A DNA stretch of 59,135 nt from Apostichopus parvimensis. Taxonomy: Eukaryota > Echinodermata > Holothuroidea > Aspidochirotida > Stichopodidae. Below, piece by piece: positions 47,181 to 59,054 of this stretch (position 1 is its first letter; every line of letters begins with the position of its first letter). Made by a program: the position numbers and the translations under genes. The notes under the pieces are model-generated. The model saw only the letters and a list, made by a program, of their open reading frames with translations. It searched no databases and was not told the DNA's origin. The stretch covers positions 91,148 to 150,282 of the forward strand of contig KN883793.1 in the NCBI GenBank assembly GCA_000934455.1. Reading direction: 5' to 3'.

Positions 47181-48598
47181 ACTAACTCCAAACCATCCTG
47201 AAGGTGGTACAAGGAACAAACAGGCTTTTGAATTTGAAAACAATGGACTGACATGCCTCTCCACTATCCATTAAAAACCAAACAAAAAAATGAGATAAGA
47301 AAATAATAACTAATTAAGTATAGAATACATGGCCTCTACTCAAGAGTTTCTATGAGAAAAATATATTCATCACAACTGACGAGAATTAAGAGGTGTCACC
47401 TTTAATTACCAAACTTTCATATTCATCAATTTGAATCCTACTCCACATTTTCAGTCAGAGATATATTCTAGCAGTTTTTAACAGCTTGGTTTTATAGGGG
47501 AAAAACGAACAATTTGTTGCAACAAGACTTTGGAAAAAAGCCACTCGATAAGCAAAATTGGGGTCCAAATCTGGACTCAAGACCTCCAGCCCTGGAAAAG
47601 CACACCGGGGAAAGCACATTATTAAAAAACTTTAAACAATTTCAGCAGGCTATGTTTCTGACCGATTAGCACTGTACATTCTCCACAAGTAAATCTGTAG
47701 TTCAATGAATACTCTTTGCTTTTATAAGTTTAGAATCCCATAAGAATGGCTTCCAGAAGAAGTACAACAAAAGTTCTTCCATTCCAATCCCTTTTTTCCC
47801 TTTATAAATGATGCAGCCAAGCTTGTAAAGGAGGTCATTCCTCTGTCAAATAATATCTTCCAAGAATGTGCCACTGAGAAAGCTGTGCAAATATTACTGA
47901 TTGAAGCATTTGCACAAAGAGTGGCCTGCATGGCTTGATCTTGTAAGATGGTAGTCCACAGTAGACATGTATGTGATAAACTTATAATTCCCAACAAAGT
48001 ATCCATGTATGCATGCCTGTTTTAACAATCCCCTATATTTAAACATTGTTCATACAAGGGAGCTCAAACCTTGACATCCATTGCAATGGTTGGAGATGTT
48101 CTTTTCATTTATTACATTTAAAGAATAGAGAGCTTCATTGCACACGTTACATATAAGTATTTTTAAAAGCTGCATTTTGCTGCAATAATTTTCAACAATC
48201 TGATAAGGTCCTCCCTCTACCCTATATCAGGGAATGACGAAGACCCTGGATACACCACTACCCACCATACAGTAGAACCAGGAGCCATCAAGCAACGCAT
48301 ATAAGTCACCTTCAAGGGTTTCCAAATCATTTGCTCCACTGCTATGAGAAACAGATCTGAGTGAATATAGCTTTGAAGTCTGCCTGGTATCAGCAAGTCC
48401 TGAACAACTCTACTTCACTATTCATAATATTATTAATGATGCATCTTTATTATATTTGCCATGTTTCTCTTGCAGCCAAGTGGTTTGTTAGGTTTAAATT
48501 AAACTCTTTTCAGCTAGCATCTTGGCTATTTATGATCAATCTGTTGTGCTAGATGATAAGTTTTTATTCTTTTGTGGGGGGGGGGGAGGGAGAGAGGC
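47181..48598. other. AT-rich DNA with unassigned 94-codon frame
   Basis: The minus strand at 47722-48006 has a 94-codon frame (MDTLLGIISLSHTCLLWTTI at its start) with more balanced composition than the surroundings. No family was recognised and no splice signals stand out. G runs lie near 48577-48610. Confidence 0.35.
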
Positions 48599-48943
48599 AG
48601 AGAGGGGGGAGAGTGGAATGTTATCAATATCTGCTGTGATACTTGTGCTATAAAAATTCAACTAAAATATTACCACTTGCTCATGTATTTACTTGACAGA
48701 AGATACCAAATGTTGCAAATTTATCTAGTAGCCTCAACAACATGAACATCCTTTTATCAGATTATCTCAACAATCACAGTATTTTTCTTACATAATTCTT
48801 GCTTCTTCATGCTTCTTGCTTAAATATAGCCATTAACTCCAAGAACTGTCTTGTTCAGAATTACAAACAAATTACAACAGAATCCAATGTAATCCGGGCA
48901 GTTTTCGAAAGATTTGAATCCACTACGAAAACGCATGACTAAA

Positions 48944-49097
48944 CACTTTGGATGGTAGAATGAGAAGGAAGGGCATTGACCGGACGGAGCCGGTCACTGA
49001 GGGTGCACAGTGTTAAAAGATTACCAGGGCATACTAGACACGGTAGAATGAGGTGCTAATGTTGTGGGGAGACAGGTAATCGAGGAGCGAAGTAAAT
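48944..49097 (+). repeat. Family S copy, variant I (best-preserved)
   Basis: Reads aacactttggatggtagaat, gagaaggaagggcattgacc, ggacggagccggtcactgag, ggtgcacagtgttaaaagat, taccagggcatactagacac, ggtagaatgaggtgctaatg, ttgtggggagacaggtaatc, gaggagcgaagtaaat in order. The 60 bases before it (aatccgggcagttttcgaaa) also resemble those before the 50348 copy. Confidence 0.8.
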
Positions 49098-49452
49098 TTG
49101 GGAGTTTTAATATGAGAGAAATCATGCCCAAAGACACACATTAATAAAGTGCATGGTCACAATTAAATGGTACATCAAAACCCTTGTAAGCTAGGGAATG
49201 CGATGCACCACAAGCTTTATGGGAAACTCAGGGTCAATAATGGATCTACTACAGATGTGATCAAAACTGTTTTTATTATAGTTAGGTGAAGATGAATTTA
49301 TTATTTACAACAGAAAGGGGGAAAAACAGCTAGTTCAGACAAGTTGCTTTATTAAAAAGCTGAACATTATCACCATATTAAGGAGTACAAGTTGTTATTC
49401 TCCCCAATCACGAAGAAACCATGTAAAGAATAGAATCGTTTCATGGCTTGTT

Positions 49453-49487
49453 CATACAATACAATACAATACAATATAATACGATAC
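49453..49487 (+). repeat. (AATAC)n microsatellite
   Basis: About six pentanucleotide units, the last two imperfect. Confidence 0.85.
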
Positions 49488-50347
49488 AGATGCTATCATA
49501 TGTATTACTCACAAAATCGAATACAATACAGCAAGCTGCTATATTAAGGACTGTTGCAGCAAATGAAAACTCAACATCTGAAGCATATATGCTGCTGGTT
49601 GCATTTTACTGTTCAAGCAACGGATTTTTAGTCTCAATTTATCTTCACCTGACAAACAATAGTATCACATGTTCTTGTACAAACATCATGAGATATTTCT
49701 CCTCGCCCAAATTATGAATAAACTAGGACTTCGATTATAAGTGTTCATGACTAATATCAACTGAAATCCAGAGGATTAAGAAACCTTGGTTGGTTTGGAT
49801 ACAACTGTTATGAAAGTGTTGTAGGCCCTATAAGGCTGTGATAGGTGCTGTATTTTGAGGAAGGAATGTCTGGAAATTTGTTGAGGTAATAAATATCTGC
49901 TGTGATAAATACAAACTGTACAACAAAAGTTACAATATTATAAAATGACCACTTGCATATGCATTTGTGTGGCAGAAGGTGCCAATGGTTACAAACTCAT
50001 CTAGGAGCAAAACATCTTAGGAGAAGTATAAGAGCTAAAAAACATGTACACAAGAGAACAAATGCCTACCCGCGTAAACAAGGCGGGAAAGGAAAACGAA
50101 CGAAGTAGTTTCGTAGAACTACTACCTGAGAAAACAACGTTACGCTAACAAAAAACGAACGCATGGGCGAGAGTGCACACTAATAAACAGCCCCCAAAAC
50201 ACCCTTCCCTACAAGCAAAGGATACTTATCAGGCTGGAAAAGATCGTTGGAAGTCTAGAACTCCTATAAGGAACCTTCTAGCGTAATAATCCAAGGTATT
50301 CCGGGCGAATTCGAAGAAAAAATTTATCCAATACGAAAACATGTGCT

Positions 50348-50491
50348 GACACTTTGAGTGGTAAAATATGAAGGAGGTCACTGGGGGTCAGTGAGGGTGC
50401 ACAGTGTTAAAAGATTACCAGGGCATACTAGACACGGTAGAATGCGGTGCTAAGGTTGTGGGGAGACAGGTAAGCGGGGAGCGAAGTAAAT
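50348..50491 (+). repeat. Family S copy, variant I
   Basis: Closest relative of the copy at 48944: gattaccagggcatactaga, cacggtagaatgcggtgcta, gggagacaggtaagcgggga, gcgaagtaaat. Carries CAGGTAAGC. GC-richer DNA before it (50065-50330) is unassigned and may belong to a longer form of the element. Confidence 0.8.
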
Positions 50492-51055
50492 GTTACAATA
50501 TTATAAAATGACCACTTGCATATATATATGCATTTGTGTGGCAGAAGGTGCCAATGGTTACAAACTCATCTAGGAGCATCAACAACAACAACAAAATTCT
50601 TTATATCAGACTTCCTCAATGGAAATGAAAAAAAAAAATATCTTACATAATTCTCAAAGACAGACAATGGAGAAAAGTGGGCGAAACCTACTGTAGGGTA
50701 TGTTCACAGGTGTGCAGAGCTAAAAGTTACCTTAACGTTTGAAGACTGTAGAAAGATAAACAAAAGCTTACTAGCAGAGAGGAGATAGGATCTTCAACAG
50801 GGGTTTTTTGTTTATTGTGCACTTGAAGAAATGTTCCATGTCAGGCCAGACACTTGAATTACTAAACTAACAGATCAACACATCTATAGGACAGGAAATT
50901 CCATGCAGCTACTGTACATTAGCTATATACAGAATACTACTGGTGCATTGAATCAAGGTGGTTTCTAGGACATTGTACAATGCATGAGTGACAGGGCTAA
51001 AAACATTCTTTAGAAAGACGAATTATACATTGAAATCTTGACATCAAATAAATTG

Positions 51056-51194
51056 GAACTTCAGGGTAAGGTGGTGTAAGTGGGCGGTGCCCAGGGGGCG
51101 AGGGCGCAGTGCTAAAACGTTCCAATGTGTAGTTAGGTAGATGGAAAAGTGCAGATGTGGAGGGGGAGACAGGTTAAAGAGGAAGGAAGTAAAT
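51056..51194 (+). repeat. Family S copy, variant II
   Basis: aaggtggtgtaagtgggcgg, cgagggcgcagtgctaaaac, ttaggtagatggaaaagtgc, gggggagacaggttaaagag, gaaggaagtaaat. The donor site is changed to CAGGTTAAA. Confidence 0.75.
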
Positions 51195-51339
51195 TGGAAA
51201 TTCACCTTTAATATGTGATAGTGTATATTGCACATGTATACTAAAATATATTGGGAAAAAATCCTTGTCACATACATTATTTTTTCATTCCAATGCAAAG
51301 CTACCTCTAGGATACATACTCAGACATGCCTCAAAACAC

Positions 51340-51471
51340 ACCCGGAAGTGGCCAGTCATGGGGGTGAAGGGGAGGGGATGCAGTGCTCAAAAGGTTACCA
51401 TTTCACTCCAGGCATGGTAGAGCAAGGTGCTAAGGTTGTGGGGAGACAGGTAAGCAAGAGGCACAGTAAAT
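51340..51471 (+). repeat. Family S copy, variant I
   Basis: ggaagtggccagtcatgggg, gatgcagtgctcaaaaggtt, caggcatggtagagcaaggt, gctaaggttgtggggagaca, ggtaagcaag. Carries CAGGTAAGC. Confidence 0.75.
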
Positions 51472-52129
51472 ACCACAGGTGAAAAAAGTTGTAATATTGC
51501 AACCTAATTGAGACTGTGAAGCACTTGTTTGTCCTTTTCTTAGCATTAATGCTGTATTATGCAATCTATTATACAGACGTACAAAGTTCTGCCTATCGTG
51601 AGGGCCTAAATCACCGTACTTAGTTTTGACAGGTTCCCAATAATCACATAATTATGATGAGGTACTTAATTTCTACAGGATCTAGTTTAATAGCCCTTTG
51701 GCATAGAAGGAGCAAATGAAATTCTTGTTTATAAAACAAGCCAGTATACAGGTTTGTGTTGTAAACAAACTTATCTACATGCGATACATCTATACAGTGT
51801 ATTGCACTGTAATATACAGGACAGCCGTATGCCTATACAAAGCCTACACATGCTCTTGCTCTTGCACATATTGCAACAAATAGAGTCCCAGAGGGATACT
51901 AATGTCATGACTTTGCAAAAGACAGATCACCAGCATGGCCCATCCCTCCTTTATTAGAATTGATTAGAATTAGGCTTCTTTGCAGTTCAATGGGAGTGCA
52001 GTGGTACAACATTAACAATGGACTTTAACATTAATGGACTAGGTAGATGGGCAAACGCAATAGTAGAAGTCAAGACAGGCAAGAAAGGAGCATCGTACAT
52101 AAATATACTGGCGTGACAAATGGGAAAAC
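51472..52129. other. AT-rich DNA, nothing recognised
   Basis: No domain-bearing frame. The sequence leads into a family S copy at 52130. Confidence 0.45.
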
Positions 52130-52314
52130 CCCCAAAATACTCAAAATATTAATGGTTTGGATATTTATGAGTGACAAGCTTACCTGTCTCCTCACAACAT
52201 TGGCACCCATTCTACCATGCCTAGAATGTCCTGGTAACCTTTTAACACTGTGCGCCCTCCATGACCGGCTCCCCTGTCATTGCACTTCCATCTCATTCTA
52301 CCATTTTAAATGCC
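52130..52314 (-). repeat. Family S copy, variant I, full length
   Basis: ggtttggatatttatgagtg, acaagcttacctgtctcctc, cattctaccatgcctagaat, gtcctggtaaccttttaaca, ctgtgcgccctccatgaccg, ctcattctaccattttaaat. On the minus strand it has CAGGTAAGC. The sequence just before it (gggaaaacccccaaaatac) recurs at 52520-52540. Confidence 0.8.
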
Positions 52315-52655
52315 TGCACACATTTTTTTGGTCTGAATATTTCACTCAGATTTCGTCCTTACGGTAACGGAGGTTTTGTGAGTTTTTTCTACCATCGGAT
52401 TCTATATATCTTAGACGTCCTTTCTAGTCTGATAAGTATCCTTTTCTATATGTGAGAGTAACCTTCGCACAAAGGTTTCTTTTAGCTGTTGCGGGGGTAG
52501 CAGTTTTCCGTACTGCTATATGGGAAAACCCCCAAATGCCCAAAATAAATGGGTGTAGAGTCAATCTTCATGCCAGAAGTTGTTCTTGTGGAAATGGATG
52601 ATAAAGATGTTTGAATGTTATTTTGATCCGTAACATTAGGTGGGTTTTCCGAGGT

Positions 52656-52843
52656 AGAATTTTCTACACTGTGGGGAGCTTCTAACACTTTTGAATGGTA
52701 GAATAAGAAGGAGGGCAGTAGACCAGAATGCTCCGGTCACCGTGAGAGGGCAGTGCTCAAAAGGTTGTCAATAGCTCTAGACAGGGTAGAGCAAGAATGC
52801 AGCTGTTGTGAGGTAACAGCAAAGTGAGGAGTGAAGTAAATGT
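52656..52843 (+). repeat. Family S copy, variant I, long left end
   Basis: gaattttctacactgtgggg, cacttttgaatggtagaata, gaaggagggcagtagaccag, ctccggtcaccgtgagaggg, cagtgctcaaaaggttgtca, gctgttgtgaggtaacagca, gtgaggagtgaagtaaat. It matches the outer copy at 38671 without interruption. The donor core is damaged (gaggtaacagc). Confidence 0.8.
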
Positions 52844-54322
52844 ATTTTTAGAGCACGTTTTATAAGTGATAGGAAGTTTGGTAACATGTATTTTGCAAAA
52901 CTTAACTTTCTGGCTTAAATTTAATGTTCTTATCTGTTCAAATGAGACTAAGAATATCAGTGCTTCCCTATCCTACAGTACACTCTTATATACAAAGAAT
53001 GTCTGGTCCAATTTGCCTCATTTCAATACATACCCATAATGATATTTGGTGTTGTTTTCCTTCAAAGTACATTGCTCTGAGCTTGGCACTTTCCTTCTAG
53101 ATACTGTGTGCAATGTATAGTGTTAATTGAGATTCCACAACACTATCATAACAACAGTGTTTAGAAATTTCTAATGATATCATGAGACAAGAATAAACTG
53201 CATACAAATCTTAGATTTCAATGATGTAACTGACTAAGTCTAAGAATCAACTTCCTTAAATACTTGTGGGCTAAGGTCAATTATAAGAAACAAAATCCTT
53301 CAAGAGTGATCTCTCACTTAATTTAGACTTGAAATAATATCTCACTTTCTCTCGGTGGCAGTTATCAGCAAAAAAAGGAAAAAAAGAAAAAAGTATGCTT
53401 CAAAGGAAGGCAACTACTACAGTCAATGCCACAAAAGGCCATGCCTATCAAATTGCATACATGTATACTTTACATAACAGCTATAACTCTTGTTACAATA
53501 CTGTATACACAGCTGATGCTGACTCAAGCTTTAACTCGTCATCTCACACTGAATGACCATTAAGGTGATAGTTAGACACCTGTACTAAAATCCTATTTCC
53601 CAATGGAACTACAAAGCTCAAAAGAACATGGAGATGGAAAAGAGAGAATTGATTTTGTTAACCTTGAGCTTCCTCTCTGCCTGAGAGGAGAGATGGGTAG
53701 TAAGTCAGAGTTAATTAGCAAAGCTAGAATGAAACTGTAGTCTTAAAGGAAATCCTTGATTCCCAAATCTAATTTGCAAGTTTTGAAATATTAATGATAA
53801 AAAACTATAAAAAAACAAAACATTACAAAAAATTCAATAATATGTTGTGGAAGTCACATGGTAGAAGGAGATATATTTGTTTTGTCTTTGTTTTGTTCTT
53901 TTTCCAATGAAGAATTAATAAAATATTGTTGCACATGTACATTCCTTACTTTGTGTATTTGTTATTATTAGTTCAACTTCTTAAAATATTTGAATGTATA
54001 AAAGGACATTGTCTGAAGACAATCTATATTAGTTGTGAAACCAGAATGTATGATTTTTTTTTTATATTCCTCTCAGAAATTCTGAGGACAACATTTTGGT
54101 ATTACCCATACAAAATTAAAATAAAACATGAAACTGCAGTGAATTTAAATACAAAAAAATGTGACATGTTGAAGCTGCATTTTTGGTTGGAAGGGAACGT
54201 ACAATCATTCTGATCAGGGGATTTATGTTAACACATAATAGGATACCCTTCTATCTACTGTAAACACCTCCAGTATGTAGTCACAGCAATGTCATTGCTC
54301 CTGAGTAGTGTTAACCAAAACT
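52844..54322. other. AT-rich DNA, nothing recognised
   Basis: Long A- and T-rich runs (53370-53395, 53795-53830, 54050-54062). A 95-codon plus frame at 53926-54213 is hydrophobic and low-complexity and is not called. Confidence 0.45.
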
Positions 54323-54440
54323 TTAATACCAGGTTTAAAATTTTGGAGTGACAAGTTAACCTGTCTCCTCGAAACATCAACACAGTAGAATGAGAGTGTT
54401 GAGATTGTGAGGAGACAGGTAAACAAAAACAAAGTAAAAC
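54323..54440. repeat. Family S head-to-head pair forming a hairpin
   Basis: The reverse left end (ttaacctgtctcctcgaaac, 54357-54383) is followed at once by a forward right end (gtgttgagattgtgaggaga, 54396-54423). The two halves pair over about 25 bases with few mismatches around a 12-base loop, a snap-back structure not seen in the other copies. Confidence 0.75.
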
Positions 54441-54529
54441 TAGAGTATTACTTCTTAAACATGCAGTTTTGAATCCAATAAATTTAATGTTGTTTTATAC
54501 TTCCCATGTTTAATCCCTTGAATGTTATG

Positions 54530-54610
54530 TCTTACTGGTTTGGGGATTTAGGGCATGGTGATACTTACCTGTCTCCAACCTATATATGCACTTTCCTGTC
54601 TACCTAAGAT
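54530..54610 (-). repeat. Family S fragment, variant II
   Basis: actggtttggggatttaggg, gatacttacctgtctccaac, tatatatgcactttcctgtc, tacctaag. On the minus strand it reads CAGGTAAGT, a perfect donor. Confidence 0.7.
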
Positions 54611-57600
54611 ATGACCAGATAGTGCATTAAGTACATTGGTAAGCGAGGAGCACCTTTAATACCAATCATTTCATGGTTGAGTGAGATACCATCACAAGAC
54701 TGTGTAAAATTCAATGCAAATGCACAAAAAGTACTATATAAACTGCACCTATTACTAACAAAAACCACTAGAAATACTGCACAGTATGTAATCTTATATG
54801 GAAATGGCTAATTTATCTCTCATATCTTGCTTCCTGGAATTATAAGTCCTAAGCTACTCTTTATGGTGCATTAAACATGCACTGTCTTTGACAAATGACA
54901 AGTGCAGGGAAACTACTGTATCAGGAGAGGCAAGAAAGGGACTCGTCATACTAGAGTGTTATTCATACAAATGATACAGTCTTCATCTTAGTACAGCAAC
55001 ACAATCCACAGTTGAGAAGACTTGCAGAAAACCAAAACCAAAGAAAGTACAAAAGGTAAACCAGAAAGCCAGTTAGCTTTGTGATTCCTTGCCATACAAT
55101 TTGCTCAAAATTCAAAATATTGAACCGTCTTACTAATGTAGAGCAAGTGAGTTAAATTTGTCTAAGAATTAAGTGAGAACCAGAAAAGATTTGTAGAAAT
55201 CCCTTGTGGTGAGGAAGCAAAGTACATTATAAATACCCTATTCTTACAATATTAATTGAGACTTAGAAAGACTAATTCTAACTCCTTTAAGGAAACCAAA
55301 TTGTACTGGTTTGGGATAATTATAAGTGGGAATAATAACCCACTCCACTCAACATATACACCTTCCTATTAGCTTAATCCTACTTGGTGACTGAACTTAA
55401 CAAATATTGAATAATATAATACACTAGATCAATTTACTGTAAGAAACTGTTCATGTACTAATGACTTCACCTCCTCCAAAGTGATCAACTTTACTAGAAC
55501 GTCTTAAAACCACAAGAAGTTGAATAATGTTATTACGCAATTTATGAGGAATAAAGAGCAGAGTTTGAAAAAAGACTTCACAAAAAAACAAAAAAGAAGA
55601 ATAAGAAAAAGGTAGCCTTTGGGCTAAACCAGAAGAAGAACAAACAATGCTACAGAGCTATCACCAATTACTGATTACTCCTGTCACAAATTGACCTACA
55701 AACTATTATAGCGAATAGCTAACTTTCTGTCAGTGCCATCGAAATGTTACCATCATCTCCACAAGACAGAGGAGCCTTAGGAAATTTACAGAGCCCTGCC
55801 AAACCAGGATCTTAAGTTACATCCACTCTGGTAATCAAACCCGGAAACCATAAGAGGCATACAGTACAGGCAGACAACCTAGCTTGCATATGCAGGCATA
55901 ATGACAAAGAGAATAATACCAGAACACACTTTCTGTGTGAAATGTTGTCGGTACTGTACAGTGCGACCTATGGGATTATTCCTGCAGGTTTATCTTAAAA
56001 TTTACCGTGCTCATGCATGCTTCATCTACAGTAGTTAAAGTCTATAGTGATCAGTGGCATCCTTGGTAGTCAAACAACCCAAAGTATCCTTCACGTTCAG
56101 TTTGACCAAGAAAAATTATAAAGTTCTACATACTACACTATAGACAATCACTACAGACAATCCATTATTCACTAAATGTTATATTACCTGACATTTTATT
56201 TTTATTTTAAGTAGACAACCTACTTTAATGCTGAGACTATATTATACCTTAATGTCCAGAATATACAAGCAAGTTTTGTGAAAAATGTGTGGAAAAAAAT
56301 GTTTTTATATTTAATTTATGTTTTGTCTTTAACAATTTATATTGATACATCTAGTCAGTTAAAATTGCTATCTAGTATCTGAAAGGATCTAACATAAATG
56401 TCACGTAATGGACATAACAAGTCATTACATTATATGAATGTTCCAAGCATTCACAAAACAAACGAACAATTTTGAAGAAAATGCCAGCACAGAGAGCAGT
56501 GATAAATATGTCTGACCAAGACTGCGATTATTTTCATATTTTCAATATTTATTACAGGAAAAGGACAATAATATTATTAGTTATATCAACTCAATCTTAC
56601 TTGATCTGCAATATTTTTTACCTATATTGATATCAACTCTAGTATTTTCATTCCCATTCAGAGTATAATATTTTCTTCACTTCAATAATAAGCAGTTCGT
56701 CTAACAATCACCACATCTCCAGATGTGTATATTCTAGCAGCTGCACTCAACATAAGAATTAAGCTGGGGGAGAAATGAAAAAAAAAAAAAAAACACTGCA
56801 ATGGAAACAGGAAAAGCAGCAATTAAAGTTTTCACCCATTGTTAGCATTTTGTATCTAGAATAGATGTAAGCTTGACATATAGCACTTAAGTGAAACTAT
56901 AATCTACAGCACTGAGCTGTAGAAATATTTAACAGTGCTGCTCTCAAGACTTTCTGCTGCTGCTGCTGCCAGCGCCTATACATGAATGCCTGTTTAGTAT
57001 AGATGCAGCTTTCATCTGTTGTCATGGTACCAACATGATGTCACAGAGCTCTCTCTGAATATCTCAGTCCACTGACAACGTTAGATCTCATACCGACTAA
57101 AGAAAAGGCCAGAGAAAAAATTCTGATTTGTTTTGGAAAAAAACAGAATTAGTTTCCTCTTTGGGGGGGATTGTAAGTGAGTATTTAGAACCATATAAAT
57201 TAACAATATCAAATAATAACAGAATGCACTTTATAATTAGCTACAGACATATTGTTTGACTTATCTATAATTAGAAATACAGTACCACACTGAAATATAA
57301 TATCATATTTAGGGGTTAATTTACTAATTCACACTAAATATTGTAAGTTTCTTTCATAACTTTATAAATTGATTAACATAGATCTGTAACTATGTAAACT
57401 ACAATACTCATTATGCAACAAGCATTGTTACTTTCTTGGTTCAATATTGATGGATGGAATAAATAACTTAAATACTTGGTAAATTTAGCCAATTGCCTTG
57501 ATGAACTGACCTAAAATATAATCTAAAACAACTGAAATAGTACAATCTGTACATCCTGGCATCAATATAAAGCAACCAACATATGAGATTTTCTTGGCTG

Positions 57601-59054
57601 AAGTTTGCTTCATAATTATGATTAATATAGCACGCCATGACTCTTGACAGGGCCCAAGCAACCAGATGCAATAATGAATACATGTAAAGATTGTCTACAA
57701 TTTCTAGCACACAGTGCTACGTACTACTTTGGTTACATTAGAAGCAGTTGTCAGACAGGTGGTAAAGCATCAAGTACATGGATGTAAAACTACAAACAGA
57801 ATCAGTCTCAGTGTACTAAGTAGTCAGAACGAACCATCAATGATTAATGGTGAAAGAGAAGAAAGGAGATCTAGGCTGTGATCACTGTGCAAAAGGGTTC
57901 ACAGGATCTAGATGAAGAAAGTAATAGCTTTTTTTCTCCCTTAGCAGTTACTTGCCTCAAAAGAAATTCTTCCCATAAGGTGAGAGAGTACACAAGAAAA
58001 TGAGTACTTTGTTGGGTTAACGTAACACCATAGAAATATCAGATTTCTTTGTCTTGCAGATTAATTATTTATGTTTATAGCCTAACACATCTGGAGTATA
58101 TGAGCCTACAGACCTAGCCCTATTAATTTACATACAAGACTTCCAGACAAAAGTTGTTACCACCTTCACTAGGCAAATTGCCAGCTGATTACACCACACA
58201 TGGCTAAGGGGAATATTCTGCAGCAGTCATACAAAACAATGCACAAGTAATTAGCTGGAAATACGAGTGGACGAGGTGTTGAGTGTACTACGGTTGCATA
58301 TGTTAACAAAATTCGGTACACAACCAGCTCTGAGATTTGTTGTCAAAGACTTCATAATAGCAAACTAAAAGTACAGTCTCCGAAGTACAGCTGTACCAAA
58401 GGTTCAAGTTACCTGGATAGGCTTAGGTAGGAAGGAGACAAAATTCAAATGTTTGCAGCTTCAAAATCTCACTCTCTCTTCTTCATGCATATAATATAAA
58501 CTGTGTCTTTTATAAATAGCATATATTCCAAATTTTAATTGTTATTTTTATAATAGCAATATTTTGAAAGTTAGTCAGTGCTTAGTTGTTGGCTTGGCAT
58601 TTCCTACACTGTGTCAAAGTTTTTTGTATCGAGAGTGACTGGCTGACTAAAGTTTCCTGGTACTGTTCTATTCACTGAAAAACCAAGCATAAACAGTTAT
58701 TATATGTTCAAGGTATAAAGTCTAGGTAAATACCTGACAACCAGAGTACTCTTTTACTCTGCATTAAACATGGCCCAAGCACTGTAACATTATAAGTTAC
58801 TTCTTTTCTGAGAAGATTCTAGATCTATACATTAGCAGACATCATGTATGAATTCAAAGGAAATTTCATGGTACAAGGTTGAAAAATGCGTGGAAGACAT
58901 CAGTTTTTCATAGATCTGGAATGATAGAATAATGAGGGAATAGGGTAAAGAATATGACTGAAGGAAGATGGAAGGCATGTATCCGCAGACTTGCGGGTAA
59001 ATTTAACAAGTTGTGTATGAAAGGATCCTCTTTCTGTAGAATTGTTAACACAGA
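54611..59054. other. AT-rich DNA, mostly featureless
   Basis: Contains one weak family S relic (55290-55380), a (CTG)5 run at about 56954-56968 and a small stem ctacagc/gctgtag at about 56902-56921. No exon of the PLC-beta start region was recognised. Confidence 0.4.
55290..55380 (-). repeat. Family S relic, variant II
   Basis: attgtactggtttgggataa, ttataagtgggaataataac, then caacatatacaccttcctat. The donor core is lost. Confidence 0.5.

Larger units (their letters stand above)
48599..50670 (+). repeat. Triplicated flank with family S insertions
   Basis: A roughly 90-200-base sequence occurs three times in direct orientation: about 48620-48830, 49890-50015 and 50490-50670. The shared words are accacttgc, gacagaag or ggcagaagg, and caaa(c/t)tcatctag or caaatttatctag. 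The second and third blocks are near-identical over about 90 bases (ttataaaatgaccacttgca, gtgtggcagaaggtgccaat). Each of the first two is followed by sequence that leads into a family S copy (48944, 50348), so a unit of flank plus element seems to have been duplicated. Confidence 0.65.
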
